From: Candidatus Eiseniibacteriota bacterium
GTDB taxonomy: Bacteria; Joyebacterota; Joyebacteria; Joyebacterales; Joyebacteraceae
NCBI GenBank assembly: GCA_030622115.1
Contig: JAUXGN010000023.1
Coordinates: forward strand, 1-39,911
Direction: 5' to 3'
DNA length: 39,911 bases
Shown here: positions 1 through 8,569 of the stretch, piece after piece
How the letters are laid out: each line of letters opens with the position of its first letter
Position numbering within the stretch: the first letter of the stretch is position 1
Translations under genes and position numbers: made by a program
Notes under the pieces: generated by a model
Told to the model about the DNA's origin: nothing
The model's input: the letters and a program-made list of their open reading frames with translations, nothing else
Database searches by the model: none

Positions 1-1539
1 GAGCTCGTCCTCCATCCGGAGCAGCTTCTCGCTCTCCTCCTGTGCCAGCTTCCTGACTGGGATGCCGGTCATTGAGGCGACAACCGCGGCGACATCCTCA
101 GCCGATACGGTCGCCTTCCTCTCGTGCTTCGCCTGGATAAGTTCCTTCCTCGAACTCTCGAGCTTGCTTCTGAGTTCCCGCTCCCGATCCCTCAGTTCGG
201 CCGCCCGCTCGAACGCCTGCGACTCGCTGGCGGCTCTCTTCTCGTCCATGACGGAATCCAGCGCCTTCTCCAGCTCGCGGACCTCCAGAGGAATCGTGCT
301 TATCTCCATGCGAGCTCGTGCACCGGCCTCATCTATCACGTCTATGGCCTTGTCGGGCATGAATCTGTCTGAGATGTAGCGGTCGGCCAGCTTCGCGGCG
401 GCCACAAGTGCCTCGTCGGAGATACTGGCCATGTGATGCTCCTCATACTTCCCCCTGAGGCCCCTCAGAATCTCTATGGTTTCCAGAACGCTCGGAGCGT
501 CCACGACGATCGGCTGGAACCGGCGCTCGAGAGCCCCGTCCTTCTCGATGTGTTTTCTGTACTCGTCCAACGTCGTGGCCCCGATACACTGCAATTCTCC
601 TCGAGCCAAGGCTGGCTTCAGCATGTTCGCCGCGTCGATAGCACCCTCCGCGCCGCCGGCTCCCACGATCGTGTGAAGCTCATCGATGAAGACGATAACG
701 TTCTCACTCTCCCTGATCTCGCTTATGAGGGTCTTCAGGCGTTCCTCAAACTGACCGCGGTATTTCGTCCCCGCGACCGTCGACGAAAGATCGAGCATGA
801 CCAGGCGCCTGTCCTTCAGAATACCCGGCACCTCATTCGCCACGATCTTCTGCGCCAAGCCCTCGACGATCGCCGTCTTCCCCACTCCCGGCTCGCCGAT
901 CAGAACAGGGTTGTTCTTCTTGCGACGGGAGAGAACCTGGAGCACACGCTCGATCTCATTCGTGCGGCCGATGACAGGGTCGAGTTCTCCTCGCCTTGCC
1001 ATCCTGGTGAGATCCCGACCGTACTGGTCGAGTGTGGGAGTCTCCGTCTCTTCAGTGGTCGGGACGTCTTGAGCTGCCATTCCTCCGCCTCCGCCGCCGC
1101 CACCCAGAACCTTCATCACCATCTCGCGCGCAGTCCTCAGGTCCACATCCAGATCCTTGAGCGCCTTTGCTGCGACTCCGTCTCCCTCACGTATCAATGC
1201 CAGAAGCAGATGTTCGGTTCCGATGTACTGGTGATGGAGTATCCGAGCCTCTTCACGCGCCAGTTCGAGAACCGTCTTGGCCCGGGGAGTCCACTGGGTC
1301 TCCTTCATGGAGGCGCCATAGCTGCCGCGAGCAACGTGTGATTCGACCATCTCTCTCACGGTGTCGAGGTCGATGGCAAGTTCACGCAGAACCGTTGCCG
1401 CAACACCCTCACCCTCCCGAACAATGCCGAGTAGAAGGTGCTCCGTACCCAGGTAGTCGTGGTGAAGACGCGTGGCTTCCTCTCGCGCGAAATACAGAAC
1501 TCGCCTGACGCGCGGCGTGAAGTCCGTATGTCTGTACAT
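1..1539 (-). CDS. clpC: ClpC AAA+ unfoldase, N-terminal 513 residues (truncated by window edge)
   Basis: Hsp100 unfoldase that feeds substrates to ClpP in the cytoplasm. Two Clp_N repeats (about residues 1-140, both with the 'GTEHLLL' core) lead into an eight-glycine linker (about 134-141). The first AAA domain has Walker A GEPGVGKT near residue 214 and a Walker B region [13 protein letters not shown]. The start of the middle domain carries a UVR-like motif ([11 protein letters not shown]) that resembles the one in McsA. The second ATPase domain and the C-terminus lie outside the window. The ATG at 1539 follows a strong GGAGGGGAGA ribosome site. It is the last gene of mcsA-mcsB-clpC, 24 bases after the mcsB stop. 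In the known family (Bacillus) this trio degrades arginine-phosphorylated proteins. The assignment as ClpC rather than ClpB or ClpA rests on the paired N-domains, the UVR-type middle domain and the mcsAB context. Confidence 0.95.
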   Translation of the reverse strand, partial: MYRHTDFTPRVRRVLYFAREEATRLHHDYLGTEHLLLGIVREGEGVAATVLRELAIDLDTVREMVESHVARGSYGASMKETQWTPRAKTVLELAREEARILHHQYIGTEHLLLALIREGDGVAAKALKDLDVDLRTAREMVMKVLGGGGGGGGMAAQDVPTTEETETPTLDQYGRDLTRMARRGELDPVIGRTNEIERVLQVLSRRKKNNPVLIGEPGVGKTAIVEGLAQKIVANEVPGILKDRRLVMLDLSSTVAGTKYRGQFEERLKTLISEIRESENVIVFIDELHTIVGAGGAEGAIDAANMLKPALARGELQCIGATTLDEYRKHIEKDGALERRFQPIVVDAPSVLETIEILRGLRGKYEEHHMASISDEALVAAAKLADRYISDRFMPDKAIDVIDEAGARARMEISTIPLEVRELEKALDSVMDEKRAASESQAFERAAELRDRERELRSKLESSRKELIQAKHERKATVSAEDVAAVVASMTGIPVRKLAQEESEKLLRMEDEL

Positions 1540-1563
1540 TCTCCCCTCCGTTCATCAGGAAGC

Positions 1564-2628
1564 TTAGGCTCTGCTTCCCGACGCCAGTTCCCTGCGGATA
1601 AGATCCGCCCTGATGCGATCGCGCCGGTCCGGCCCGGGATCCCTGCCATCGAAGTGCTTGAGATGACCAGGCTGTGTAGAGACGAGAAGCCCGTTTGCCG
1701 TGGCCAGATTGACCGAATCGATGAACCCCTCGGTGATACCGAATCTCAGCGATGAACAGAGCGCCATCATCTCATCCGATGAGATGATCCTCGCACTCGT
1801 CAGGATGCCGTACGCTCTGTGCACCTCGTCCTCGATCCTGTGTCCGCCCTTCTTCGTCAGTTCGCTCCTGGCCTCAAGTTCGAGAGAGACCAATTGCCCC
1901 GCCACTCTCTCAACAGTGTAGGCTATGTCATCCTCTGATTGTCCAAGCGTCATTTGGTTCGAAACCTGAAAGAAGCCTCCGAGAGCTGCACTCTTCTCGC
2001 CGTAGAACCCTCTCACAGAAAGCCCAAGCTTTGATATGCTGCCAAGGACCTGCGCGATGCGGTTGCTTCTGACAAGTCCCACCAGATGCATGAGAACAGA
2101 TACCCGCATTCCTGTACCCACATTCGTGGGGCAAGATGTCAGGTATCCCCAGTCGCTGGAATATGCATAATGCAAGTTCTGCTCCAGTTCGGTATCGAGC
2201 CGTTCGACCAGACGCCAGGCATCCATCGGCATGAGACCAGACTTGATACACGCTAACCTGAGGTGATCCTCCTCGTTGATCACTGCGCTAACGAGTTCAC
2301 CGTCACCTATGATGACCGCACGTCCGGGACCGGCTCCCAGAAACTCCCGGCCTGTCAGGTGACGCTCCACCAGGATCTGTCGTCGCGACTGCGCCTTCTC
2401 ATCCACGATCAGGACCAGCGCGTTTGCCAGGTAGTTGCCCGCGGACGCCGCGGCCAGTGCGCGATCTCTCACGCGCTCAAGATCAGAGCTACCGGCCCTC
2501 ATGGGAAACGGTACGCCCTCGAGATTTCGGGCCAATCGTACTCTGGTCGAGAGGACAACATTGGAGATCGGCCCGGATGCGTCAAGCCAGCTGGGCGGAG
2601 TGGCAAGCATCTGCTCAAACGTCTCCAT
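1564..2628 (-). CDS. mcsB: McsB protein-arginine kinase
   Basis: Phosphagen-kinase-fold enzyme that phosphorylates arginine residues of proteins, marking them for ClpCP in known systems. At 354 aa it has the family's usual length. The family's nucleotide-binding loop CPTNVGTGMR lies around residue 168. Near the C-terminus the sequence RDRIRA matches the RDxxRA allosteric phospho-arginine site described in Bacillus/Geobacillus McsB, which separates it from metazoan arginine kinases. The start was placed at the ATG at 2628, with GGGGGTGA upstream, because the open frame upstream lies inside mcsA. The gene therefore overlaps the end of mcsA by 14 bases, suggesting translational coupling. I see no missing key motif. 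Confidence 0.93.
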   Translation of the reverse strand: METFEQMLATPPSWLDASGPISNVVLSTRVRLARNLEGVPFPMRAGSSDLERVRDRALAAASAGNYLANALVLIVDEKAQSRRQILVERHLTGREFLGAGPGRAVIIGDGELVSAVINEEDHLRLACIKSGLMPMDAWRLVERLDTELEQNLHYAYSSDWGYLTSCPTNVGTGMRVSVLMHLVGLVRSNRIAQVLGSISKLGLSVRGFYGEKSAALGGFFQVSNQMTLGQSEDDIAYTVERVAGQLVSLELEARSELTKKGGHRIEDEVHRAYGILTSARIISSDEMMALCSSLRFGITEGFIDSVNLATANGLLVSTQPGHLKHFDGRDPGPDRRDRIRADLIRRELASGSRA

Positions 2629-3139
2629 CGTCACCCCCGCCGCATTGCGCCGATTCGAGACTCCGGATCTGGTCACGGAGTTCGGCCGCACGCTCATACT
2701 CCTCACCTCTGACTGCCCTGTCCAGGTCCAGCTTGAGACGCCTGACCTCCCGGATCGACTCTGCGTCCTCGGGAGCCTTTGATGGGATCTTGCCGGTGTG
2801 TCGACTGCTACCGTTGATGCGACGTATGAGGGGTCTCAGTTCCTTCTCAAATGACGTGTAGCAGACCGCGCACCCGAGCTTGCCAGTTCGACGAAACTCG
2901 GCATATGACAACCCGCACTCGGAACACGCTGATCCCTGCGCTTCCACGGGTTCGTCCGCTCCCGCCTCCTCCAGAAACCCCATGAGCAAGTTCACGATGG
3001 GGCCTGCGAGAGGAGCGAACGACAGACCTATGCCTCGCGCCCCGGCGCATTCCCCGCAGAGCTGCATCACCCGCATCTCGCCGTTCACCGTCTCTACAAA
3101 CCGGATGGTCGCTGGCCTGCCACACTCGTCGCAGATCAT
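2615..3139 (-). CDS. mcsA: McsA-like zinc-finger/UVR protein, activator of McsB
   Basis: 174 aa. Four CxxC pairs are visible (CDEC at residues 3-6, CGEC near 28-31, then CSEC and CAVC), consistent with the McsA zinc-binding domains. A C-terminal UVR motif ([16 protein letters not shown]) follows, of the type used to contact ClpC or UvrB partners. In Bacillus, McsA binds and activates the McsB kinase. The start at 3139 (MICDEC) is favoured by an upstream GGAGCCGGAGAG and by the fact that the first zinc knuckle begins at residue 3; the longer reading frame would run back into lolD. The gene starts 16 bases after the lolD stop and overlaps mcsB. The classical ctsR repressor gene is not next to it; LolCD genes precede it instead. 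Confidence 0.9.
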   Translation of the reverse strand: MICDECGRPATIRFVETVNGEMRVMQLCGECAGARGIGLSFAPLAGPIVNLLMGFLEEAGADEPVEAQGSACSECGLSYAEFRRTGKLGCAVCYTSFEKELRPLIRRINGSSRHTGKIPSKAPEDAESIREVRRLKLDLDRAVRGEEYERAAELRDQIRSLESAQCGGGDDGDV

Positions 3140-3155
3140 CTCTCCGGCTCCTTCG

Positions 3156-3857
3156 TCAGATGCTGACCGTCGTTCCTTCTCTGAGTTCCACGACCCTATC
3201 CGCTCTCTCATAGAGCGCGGGATTGTGGGTCACTATCACGAATGTCTGTCCAAGCTCTTCCCGCATGCGCCAGATGAGATCGTGAAGCTCGCTGCCGCCG
3301 GCACGATCGAGGTTGCCCGACGGTTCGTCGGCCAAGACCACGGAAGGACCGTTGACAAGCGCTCTTGCCACAGCCACACGCTGCTCCTCGCCGCCCGAGA
3401 GTTCTCCCGGCCTGTGGTGGGCGCGGGGAGCCAGGTGCACCTGCTCAAGCGTCGCAAAAGCTCGCTCCCTGGCGGCCGAACCACTCATCCCAGCTATGAG
3501 ACAGGGCATCATGATGTTCTCGAGAGCGGTCAGCTCGCGCATGAGGTGGTGGAATTGGAACACGAATCCGACGGTCCTGTTTCTGAAACCCGCGCGCTCT
3601 ACTTCCGGCAGAGCGAAAACGTCCGTCGAATCTATGAAGACGCTGCCGGATGTGGGGCGATCGAGCGTACCCATGATGTGAAGCAGAGTGCTCTTACCAA
3701 CGCCGGACGGTCCGACGATGGCAACGATCTCGCCTCGTCTCACGGCCATATCAACGCCTCTAAGAACGTGCAGTTCCTCCGCCCCTGATGTAAAGGACTT
3801 GGTCACACCTTCGACCGTCAGCATGGCCCCACCCGGACCCGGTGTGCGGTTACTCAT
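3156..3857 (-). CDS. lolD: LolD-type ABC transporter ATPase (lipoprotein release)
   Basis: ATPase that powers extraction of outer-membrane lipoproteins from the inner membrane with its permease partner. 233 aa, single ABC domain: Walker A GPSGVGKST (about residues 49-57), signature LSGGEEQR, Walker B VVLADEPSGNLD and the switch histidine in VTHN. The ATG at 3857 overlaps the lolC stop by 8 bases and has GGAGG nine bases upstream; an ATG at 3824 (MLTVEGVTKSF) would give a more typical N-terminus and cannot be excluded. The immediate upstream lolC partner supports LolD over other members of the MacB/FtsE ATPase group. Confidence 0.88.
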   Translation of the reverse strand: MSNRTPGPGGAMLTVEGVTKSFTSGAEELHVLRGVDMAVRRGEIVAIVGPSGVGKSTLLHIMGTLDRPTSGSVFIDSTDVFALPEVERAGFRNRTVGFVFQFHHLMRELTALENIMMPCLIAGMSGSAARERAFATLEQVHLAPRAHHRPGELSGGEEQRVAVARALVNGPSVVLADEPSGNLDRAGGSELHDLIWRMREELGQTFVIVTHNPALYERADRVVELREGTTVSI

Positions 3858-5103
3858 TGCGGATGGCCTCCACCGGAGCCAATCTGGCTGCCTTCCATGC
3901 CGGATAGAGAGCTGCGAGGAAGCTGATCAGGATCGCCGCGCCCGCGACGATCACGAAATCACTGAGCTTCATGAGCACGGGGAGTGTCTCCACGGGATAC
4001 ACATCCCCCGGGAGAGATATGAATTCATACCTATCGAGGAGCGACGCCAGAACGAATCCACTGATGCTGCCGATGAACATTCCAAGGACTCCTATCACGA
4101 GCCCCTCGGCGATGAATATCCTGAGAATCGACCGGGCGGTCGCTCCCATCGACTTCATCACGCCGATGTCTTTGGTCTTCTCCATGACAACCATGATGAG
4201 AGTGCTCGCGATATTGAACGCGGCCACCATGATGATAAGGGACAGTATCCAGAACATGACCTTCTTCTCAGTCCTCATCCACGTGAAGAGGTTGCGGTTC
4301 AAGTAGATCCAGTTGTTCGCGCGGTAGGGAAACCCCCCGACAGCCTCTACCACCGCACTTCCAACCTCGGGAGCTCGCCAAGGATCGTCTACCCGTATCT
4401 CGATACCCGTAACTCCGTCCCCCATACCGAACAGGCGCTGCGCCACGGGTAGGTCTATGTACACCAGTTGCTGGTCGTACTCGTACATCCCCGAACTGTA
4501 GAGTCCGACGACCCTGAACTGTGAAACGGATGTCATCACCCCCATTGGCGTGACGACGTAGTCGAAAGGCGAAGACAGAGCAACCGTGTCCCCGACGGTG
4601 ACCCTGAGCCTCAGGGCCAGCTCGTCACCGATGATCATCAGGGGAATTTCACCGGGCTCACTCGCCAGTGTCTCAAGCCGGGGCTCGATGTTCTCCATGA
4701 TGTCGGTGACTCTTGCCTCGCTCTCAAGATCCGCCCCACGGATGACCGCGCCATCGCAGCGTTCGTAACCCTTGATAACGCCCTTCGAATACGTGAACGG
4801 CGCCGCCGCGACAACCTCAGGAACGGTCTCAGCAATGCCAATGATCGTCTGGAAGTCCCGGATCGGTTCGGCTCCGTACTTGAGCAGTATCACGTGGGCG
4901 TTGATGCCGATGATCCGTCGGTGTATCTCCTCCTCGAAACCGTTCATCACGCCAAGAACAACCGTCAGTGCCATGACCCCAACTGCCACGCCCACGACCG
5001 AGATGATCGTGATTATCGAGATGAATCTGGTCTTGCGGCGCGCCCTGAGATAGCGCCACGCGACGAACCACTCAAATGACAAGAATGGACTCCTCTCCAT
5101 CAT
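3850..5103 (-). CDS. lolC: LolC/E-type lipoprotein-releasing permease
   Basis: Inner-membrane permease of the lipoprotein-releasing ABC transporter. 417 aa. The N-terminal part reads as a LolC/E family start (VAWRYLRARRKTRFISII), with one membrane helix at about 28-52, then a large periplasmic domain, then three membrane helices in the last 150 residues (FtsX-type permease domain). It ends EAIRNE, typical of MacB/LolC permeases. Only one permease gene accompanies lolD here, so the complex may be a homodimer of the kind described as LolF; that is inference, since another permease could lie elsewhere. Two adjacent ATGs (5103, 5100) are possible starts. It lies 24 bases downstream of lysS. Confidence 0.9.
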   Translation of the reverse strand: MMERSPFLSFEWFVAWRYLRARRKTRFISIITIISVVGVAVGVMALTVVLGVMNGFEEEIHRRIIGINAHVILLKYGAEPIRDFQTIIGIAETVPEVVAAAPFTYSKGVIKGYERCDGAVIRGADLESEARVTDIMENIEPRLETLASEPGEIPLMIIGDELALRLRVTVGDTVALSSPFDYVVTPMGVMTSVSQFRVVGLYSSGMYEYDQQLVYIDLPVAQRLFGMGDGVTGIEIRVDDPWRAPEVGSAVVEAVGGFPYRANNWIYLNRNLFTWMRTEKKVMFWILSLIIMVAAFNIASTLIMVVMEKTKDIGVMKSMGATARSILRIFIAEGLVIGVLGMFIGSISGFVLASLLDRYEFISLPGDVYPVETLPVLMKLSDFVIVAGAAILISFLAALYPAWKAARLAPVEAIRNE

Positions 5104-5127
5104 CGGTATGCCGACTCCCAGCGACCA

Positions 5128-6633
5128 CTACTTGTCTCTCTCCGGCCGCATCGCCGGGAACAGAATGACGTCACGGATCCCGGGGGAGTCCGTCAGCAGC
5201 ATGACCACCCTGTCCACTCCGATGCCCAGCCCCCCCGTTGGGGGCATGCCGTGCTTGAGCGCCATGATGAAATCATCGTCCATCCCGTGTGCCTCTTCAT
5301 CACCCTGAGCGCGCTTGTCCACCTGCGCGCTCAGGCGCCGTACCTGCTCGTCCGGGTCGTTCAACTCTGTGAACGAGTTGCCGAGTTCGATCCCGGCTAT
5401 GAAGACCTCGAACCTCTCGACGATCGTGGGATCGCCCGGCGTCTGCTTTGCAAGCGGCGAGATCTCGAGCGGATAGTCGATCAAGAAAGTCGGCTCCATG
5501 AGCTTCGGTTCCACGAGTTCGCTCAGGATCTTCTCCACAAGCTCTCCGAAACCCGGGAGTTCATCGCCCACGGGGTCACCCAGATCGAGATCGGCCGCCC
5601 GGGCCGCCGCCGCCAGAGCCTCCCTGCTCTTGAGTGCATCGGCCCCGACCGCGTCCGCCACGGCCTCCATTACCTTAACACGCTTCCACGGCGCCTTGAC
5701 GTCGATCTCACGCCCCTGCCATGTGAAGCTGGTGCCGCCGGTGAGTTCGAAGGCGAGCCGCTCGAAGAGCGATTCTGTTGTCTCCATCATCACATTGTAG
5801 TCTGCGTAGGCCTGATAGAGTTCGAGCTGCGTAAACTCCGGGCTGTGTGTCCTGTCCATGCCCTCGTTGCGGAAGTCCTTGCCGATCTCAAAAACGCGTT
5901 CGAACCCCCCGACGATCAATCGCTTGAGATAGAGTTCGTCTGCGATCCTCAGATAGAGCTTGAGATCAAGCGAGTGATGGTGCGTCTCAAAGGCGCGCGC
6001 GAAGGCCCCACCGTAGATCGGCTGGAGTATCGGCGTCTCGACCTCCAGGAAGCCCCGCTCCGTCAGGAAATCCCGCATGATATGAACGATCCTGCTCCTC
6101 GCGCGGAAGACGCTCCGCGTCTCCTCATTCGAGATAAGATCCAGGTACCGCCTGCGATACCTGATCTCCTTGTCCTTGAGACCGTGCCACTTCTCCGGAA
6201 GCGGAAGAAGGGCCTTCGCAAGAAGCGTGAGTTCCTTCACCTTGATGCTTACTTCACCTGATCTGGTCTTGAAAACCTCGCCGCGCGCACCGACGATGTC
6301 ACCAACGTCGAGGAGTTTCCAAACCGCGAACTGCTCGTCTCCGACCTCGTCTCGCCGCACGTAGAGCTGCATCTTCCCCTTCTCGTCCACGAGATCGGCG
6401 AAGCCTGCTTTCCCATGGCCTCTCGTCGCCATCAGGCGTCCGGCCACTGTCACCTCGCTGCCCTCAAGACGGTCGAAATCATCCACGACTTCGCGCGAGA
6501 GGCGCGATCTCTCGAAGCGACGCGGATACGGATCGACTCCGCTCTCCCTCAGGCTCTCGAGGTTCGCTCGCATCTGTTCCTGAGCGACGCCCTCCGGTCT
6601 TTCCAAATCACTAGCCTCCTGGCTCACGGTCAA
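5128..6633 (-). CDS. lysS: Lysyl-tRNA synthetase, class II
   Basis: Charges tRNA-Lys. 501 aa, the usual bacterial LysRS length. An N-terminal OB-fold anticodon-binding domain (about residues 55-165) contains GKAGFADLVDEKGKMQLYVR. The class II catalytic core follows, with motif 2 FRNEGMDRTHSPEFTQLE and motif 3 GLGIGVDRVVMLL near the C-terminus. The start is probably the TTG at 6633, with GAGGAA about 12 bases upstream; a GTG two codons further in is an alternative. The first ATG (codon 21) would cut into the N-terminal helix. The 198-base gap from prfB upstream makes a separate promoter possible: a TATACT box sits at 6762-6767 on this strand, but I see no convincing -35 partner. Confidence 0.95.
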   Translation of the reverse strand: MTVSQEASDLERPEGVAQEQMRANLESLRESGVDPYPRRFERSRLSREVVDDFDRLEGSEVTVAGRLMATRGHGKAGFADLVDEKGKMQLYVRRDEVGDEQFAVWKLLDVGDIVGARGEVFKTRSGEVSIKVKELTLLAKALLPLPEKWHGLKDKEIRYRRRYLDLISNEETRSVFRARSRIVHIMRDFLTERGFLEVETPILQPIYGGAFARAFETHHHSLDLKLYLRIADELYLKRLIVGGFERVFEIGKDFRNEGMDRTHSPEFTQLELYQAYADYNVMMETTESLFERLAFELTGGTSFTWQGREIDVKAPWKRVKVMEAVADAVGADALKSREALAAAARAADLDLGDPVGDELPGFGELVEKILSELVEPKLMEPTFLIDYPLEISPLAKQTPGDPTIVERFEVFIAGIELGNSFTELNDPDEQVRRLSAQVDKRAQGDEEAHGMDDDFIMALKHGMPPTGGLGIGVDRVVMLLTDSPGIRDVILFPAMRPERDK

Positions 6634-6831
6634 TCCCGCGATGTTCCTCTACCAATTCAATGCGAATCCGGACGGCCGCCGCATTGGAGAACTAAGTTGC
6701 CCGTCCGACCCACTCAACTCCCCTGCAGTCGGAGACGCTTCGCTGTCTGATACACGGCCCCAGTATATCCCATGTCGGCGCCGGGGCGTGCCTGCAATCC
6801 GCACGGCGGCCACCGGTGCCATCGCAGGCCT

Positions 6832-7924
6832 TTATCCAGTCGCCTTAAGAAATGCTTCGATGAATGGGTTAAGAGCGCCATCAAGCACACCGTTCACGTC
6901 GGACGTCTCGACTCCGGTCCGGTTATCCTTGACCATCTGATACGGATGGAGAACGTATGACCGTATCTGGCTGCCCCAGGCTATCTCCAGCTTCTCTCCC
7001 GCTTTTGCCTGCTGTTCCTTTCTGCGTTCATCCTCTCGGACGGCGTACAGACGAGCCTTCAGCACCTTCATCGCATTCTCGCGGTTCCGGAACTGCGACC
7101 GTTCACTCTGGCAATTGACGACAATGCCGGTCGGCAGATGCGTCAGTCGGATGGCCGTGGAGCTCTTGTTGACGTGCTGGCCACCGGGACCGCTCGCCCC
7201 GAAGACGTCCGTCCTGATATCCGACTCGCTGACCTCGATGGCCGTCTCCTCGTCGACCTCAGGATAGACAGCCACGGATGCGAACGATGTGTGCCGGCGG
7301 TGGTTCGCATCGAACGGTGAGAGACGAACCAGGCGATGAACACCGATCTCAGCTTTCAGGTAACCGTACGCGTACGATCCCTTCACGAGGACCGTGGCGC
7401 TCTTGATGCCGGCCTCGTCGGCCGACTGAATGTCTATGACCTCCGCCGAAAAGCCGCGCTTCTCTGTCCAGGCCATGTACATTCTGAAGAGCATCTGCGC
7501 CCAGTCCTGCGAGTCGGTGCCGCCGGCGCCCGGATGAACCGATAGGATCGCGTTCCGTTCGTCGTCCTTTCCCGAGAGCATCTTCCTGAACTCGAGATCG
7601 TCGAGCGCCTTCGAGGCAACTGCGAGTTCCTTCGCAGCCTCCACCTCGGCCTCGCCACCCTCTTCCTCTGCCATCTCAAGCAGGGTCTCCAGATCCAAAA
7701 CACGCTCTTTGAGCGACGCCACAGGCGCAAGCCAGGCCTTGAGCGAGGATATCTCCCCGACGACTCCCTTGGCACGCTCCGGGTCCAGCCAGAAATCGGA
7801 AGCGGCCGTCATCGTCTCAAGCTCGCCCATTCGCTTCTGCTTGCCCGGGATGTCAAAGATACTCCTCGAGCTCACCTACGCGCCTGGCTATGTCCTTGAG
7901 TGTTCTCGCTCTGTCGTTGCTCAT
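6832..7924 (-). CDS. prfB: Peptide chain release factor 2, expressed through a programmed +1 frameshift
   Basis: RF2 terminates translation at UGA and UAA. The GGQ peptidyl-hydrolysis motif (SGPGGQHVNK) and the RF2 stop-reading tripeptide SPF (RLSPFD) are both present. The frame from 6832 alone lacks a proper start. Upstream, in the next frame, the ATG at 7924 encodes 23 residues ending TAT CTT, then an in-frame TGA (7855-7853). Slipping +1 at CTT TGA C joins the two frames and gives YL-DIPGKQKRM, aligning with E. coli RF2 (YL-DYDAKKER). A GAGGAG Shine-Dalgarno-like stimulator lies just upstream of the slip site, as in E. coli. The joined product is 363 aa, close to the E. coli length of 365. 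The start overlaps the coaE stop as ATGA. The level of RF2 itself controls frameshifting in known cases. Confidence 0.95.
7853..7868 (-). promoter_or_regulatory. prfB programmed +1 frameshift signal (CTT TGA C with SD-like stimulator)
   Basis: On the minus strand the bases read GAGGAG TAT CTT TGA. The hexamer resembles a Shine-Dalgarno sequence, CTT is the slippery codon and TGA is the in-frame stop recognised by RF2 itself; the next base is C, the poor-context base typical of this site. The arrangement and spacing match the E. coli prfB recoding site. Confidence 0.93.
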
Positions 7925-8532
7925 GTGTCATTCCTTTCCCCGGACACGCACTCCGTCCAGAAGTCCCTGATCCTCACACCAAGCTCCTCGATCGAACCGT
8001 CATTCTCAATCACGACATCCGCCACTTCCAGCAGCCGCTCGCGCGGCAGCTGCGCCCGCATCCTGTTGAGAGCAGCGCTCCTCGAGAACCCCATCCCGGC
8101 AAGTCTGTCGAGCTTGGTCTCGAGCGACGCATCGATGACGAGCACGATATCGAAGAGATCCAGGATACCCCACTCAGCAAGGAGAGCGGCGTCCACGACA
8201 AGCACGTCGACATCTCCGGCATTCTCCACACGCTCAATGGTCGCCCTTATGGCATTCACAAGCGACGGGTGTGTCGCGGCGTTCAGTCTCCTGAGAGCTC
8301 CGTCTGAAACAAAGGCCGCCTCGGCCAGTTCTGCACGGTTCAACCGTCCATCATCCAGGAGGATCTCGTCGCCGAACTCCACACGGAGAACGTCGAGAAC
8401 GGGCGATCCCGGTCTCGTCAGATCGCGTGCGAGGTCGTCTGCAACGACAACGTGTGCTCCAAGTCGAGCGAGCACGCGGGCCGCCTCGCTCTTCCCGGAA
8501 CCGATCCCCCCGGTGAGACCGATCCTGATCAT
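7921..8532 (-). CDS. coaE: Dephospho-CoA kinase
   Basis: Catalyses the last step of coenzyme A synthesis, ATP-dependent phosphorylation of dephospho-CoA. 203 aa, normal length. The P-loop GLTGGIGSGKS opens the protein (about residues 4-14), followed by the substrate-binding DDLARDL segment. The ATG at 8532 is chosen because it places the P-loop at the usual distance from the N-terminus and has GAGGTGA upstream; the longer open frame runs into polA. It lies 37 bases downstream of polA and its stop overlaps the prfB start (ATGA). Confidence 0.94.
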   Translation of the reverse strand: MIRIGLTGGIGSGKSEAARVLARLGAHVVVADDLARDLTRPGSPVLDVLRVEFGDEILLDDGRLNRAELAEAAFVSDGALRRLNAATHPSLVNAIRATIERVENAGDVDVLVVDAALLAEWGILDLFDIVLVIDASLETKLDRLAGMGFSRSAALNRMRAQLPRERLLEVADVVIENDGSIEELGVRIRDFWTECVSGERNDT

Positions 8533-8569
8533 CTTCACCTCAGTTTGTGTCTCATGGGCTCCCGGCGCA

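Noticed and set aside
433-1341. A 302-codon plus-strand open frame
   Set aside because: Antisense to the clpC N-domain and first AAA domain, whose motifs are unmistakable in the minus strand.
6634-6831. Possible lysS leader element (TATACT box and a CAATGCG/CGCATTG stem)
   Set aside because: No -35 partner for the box and no T-box or other riboswitch landmark; too little to call a regulatory RNA or promoter.
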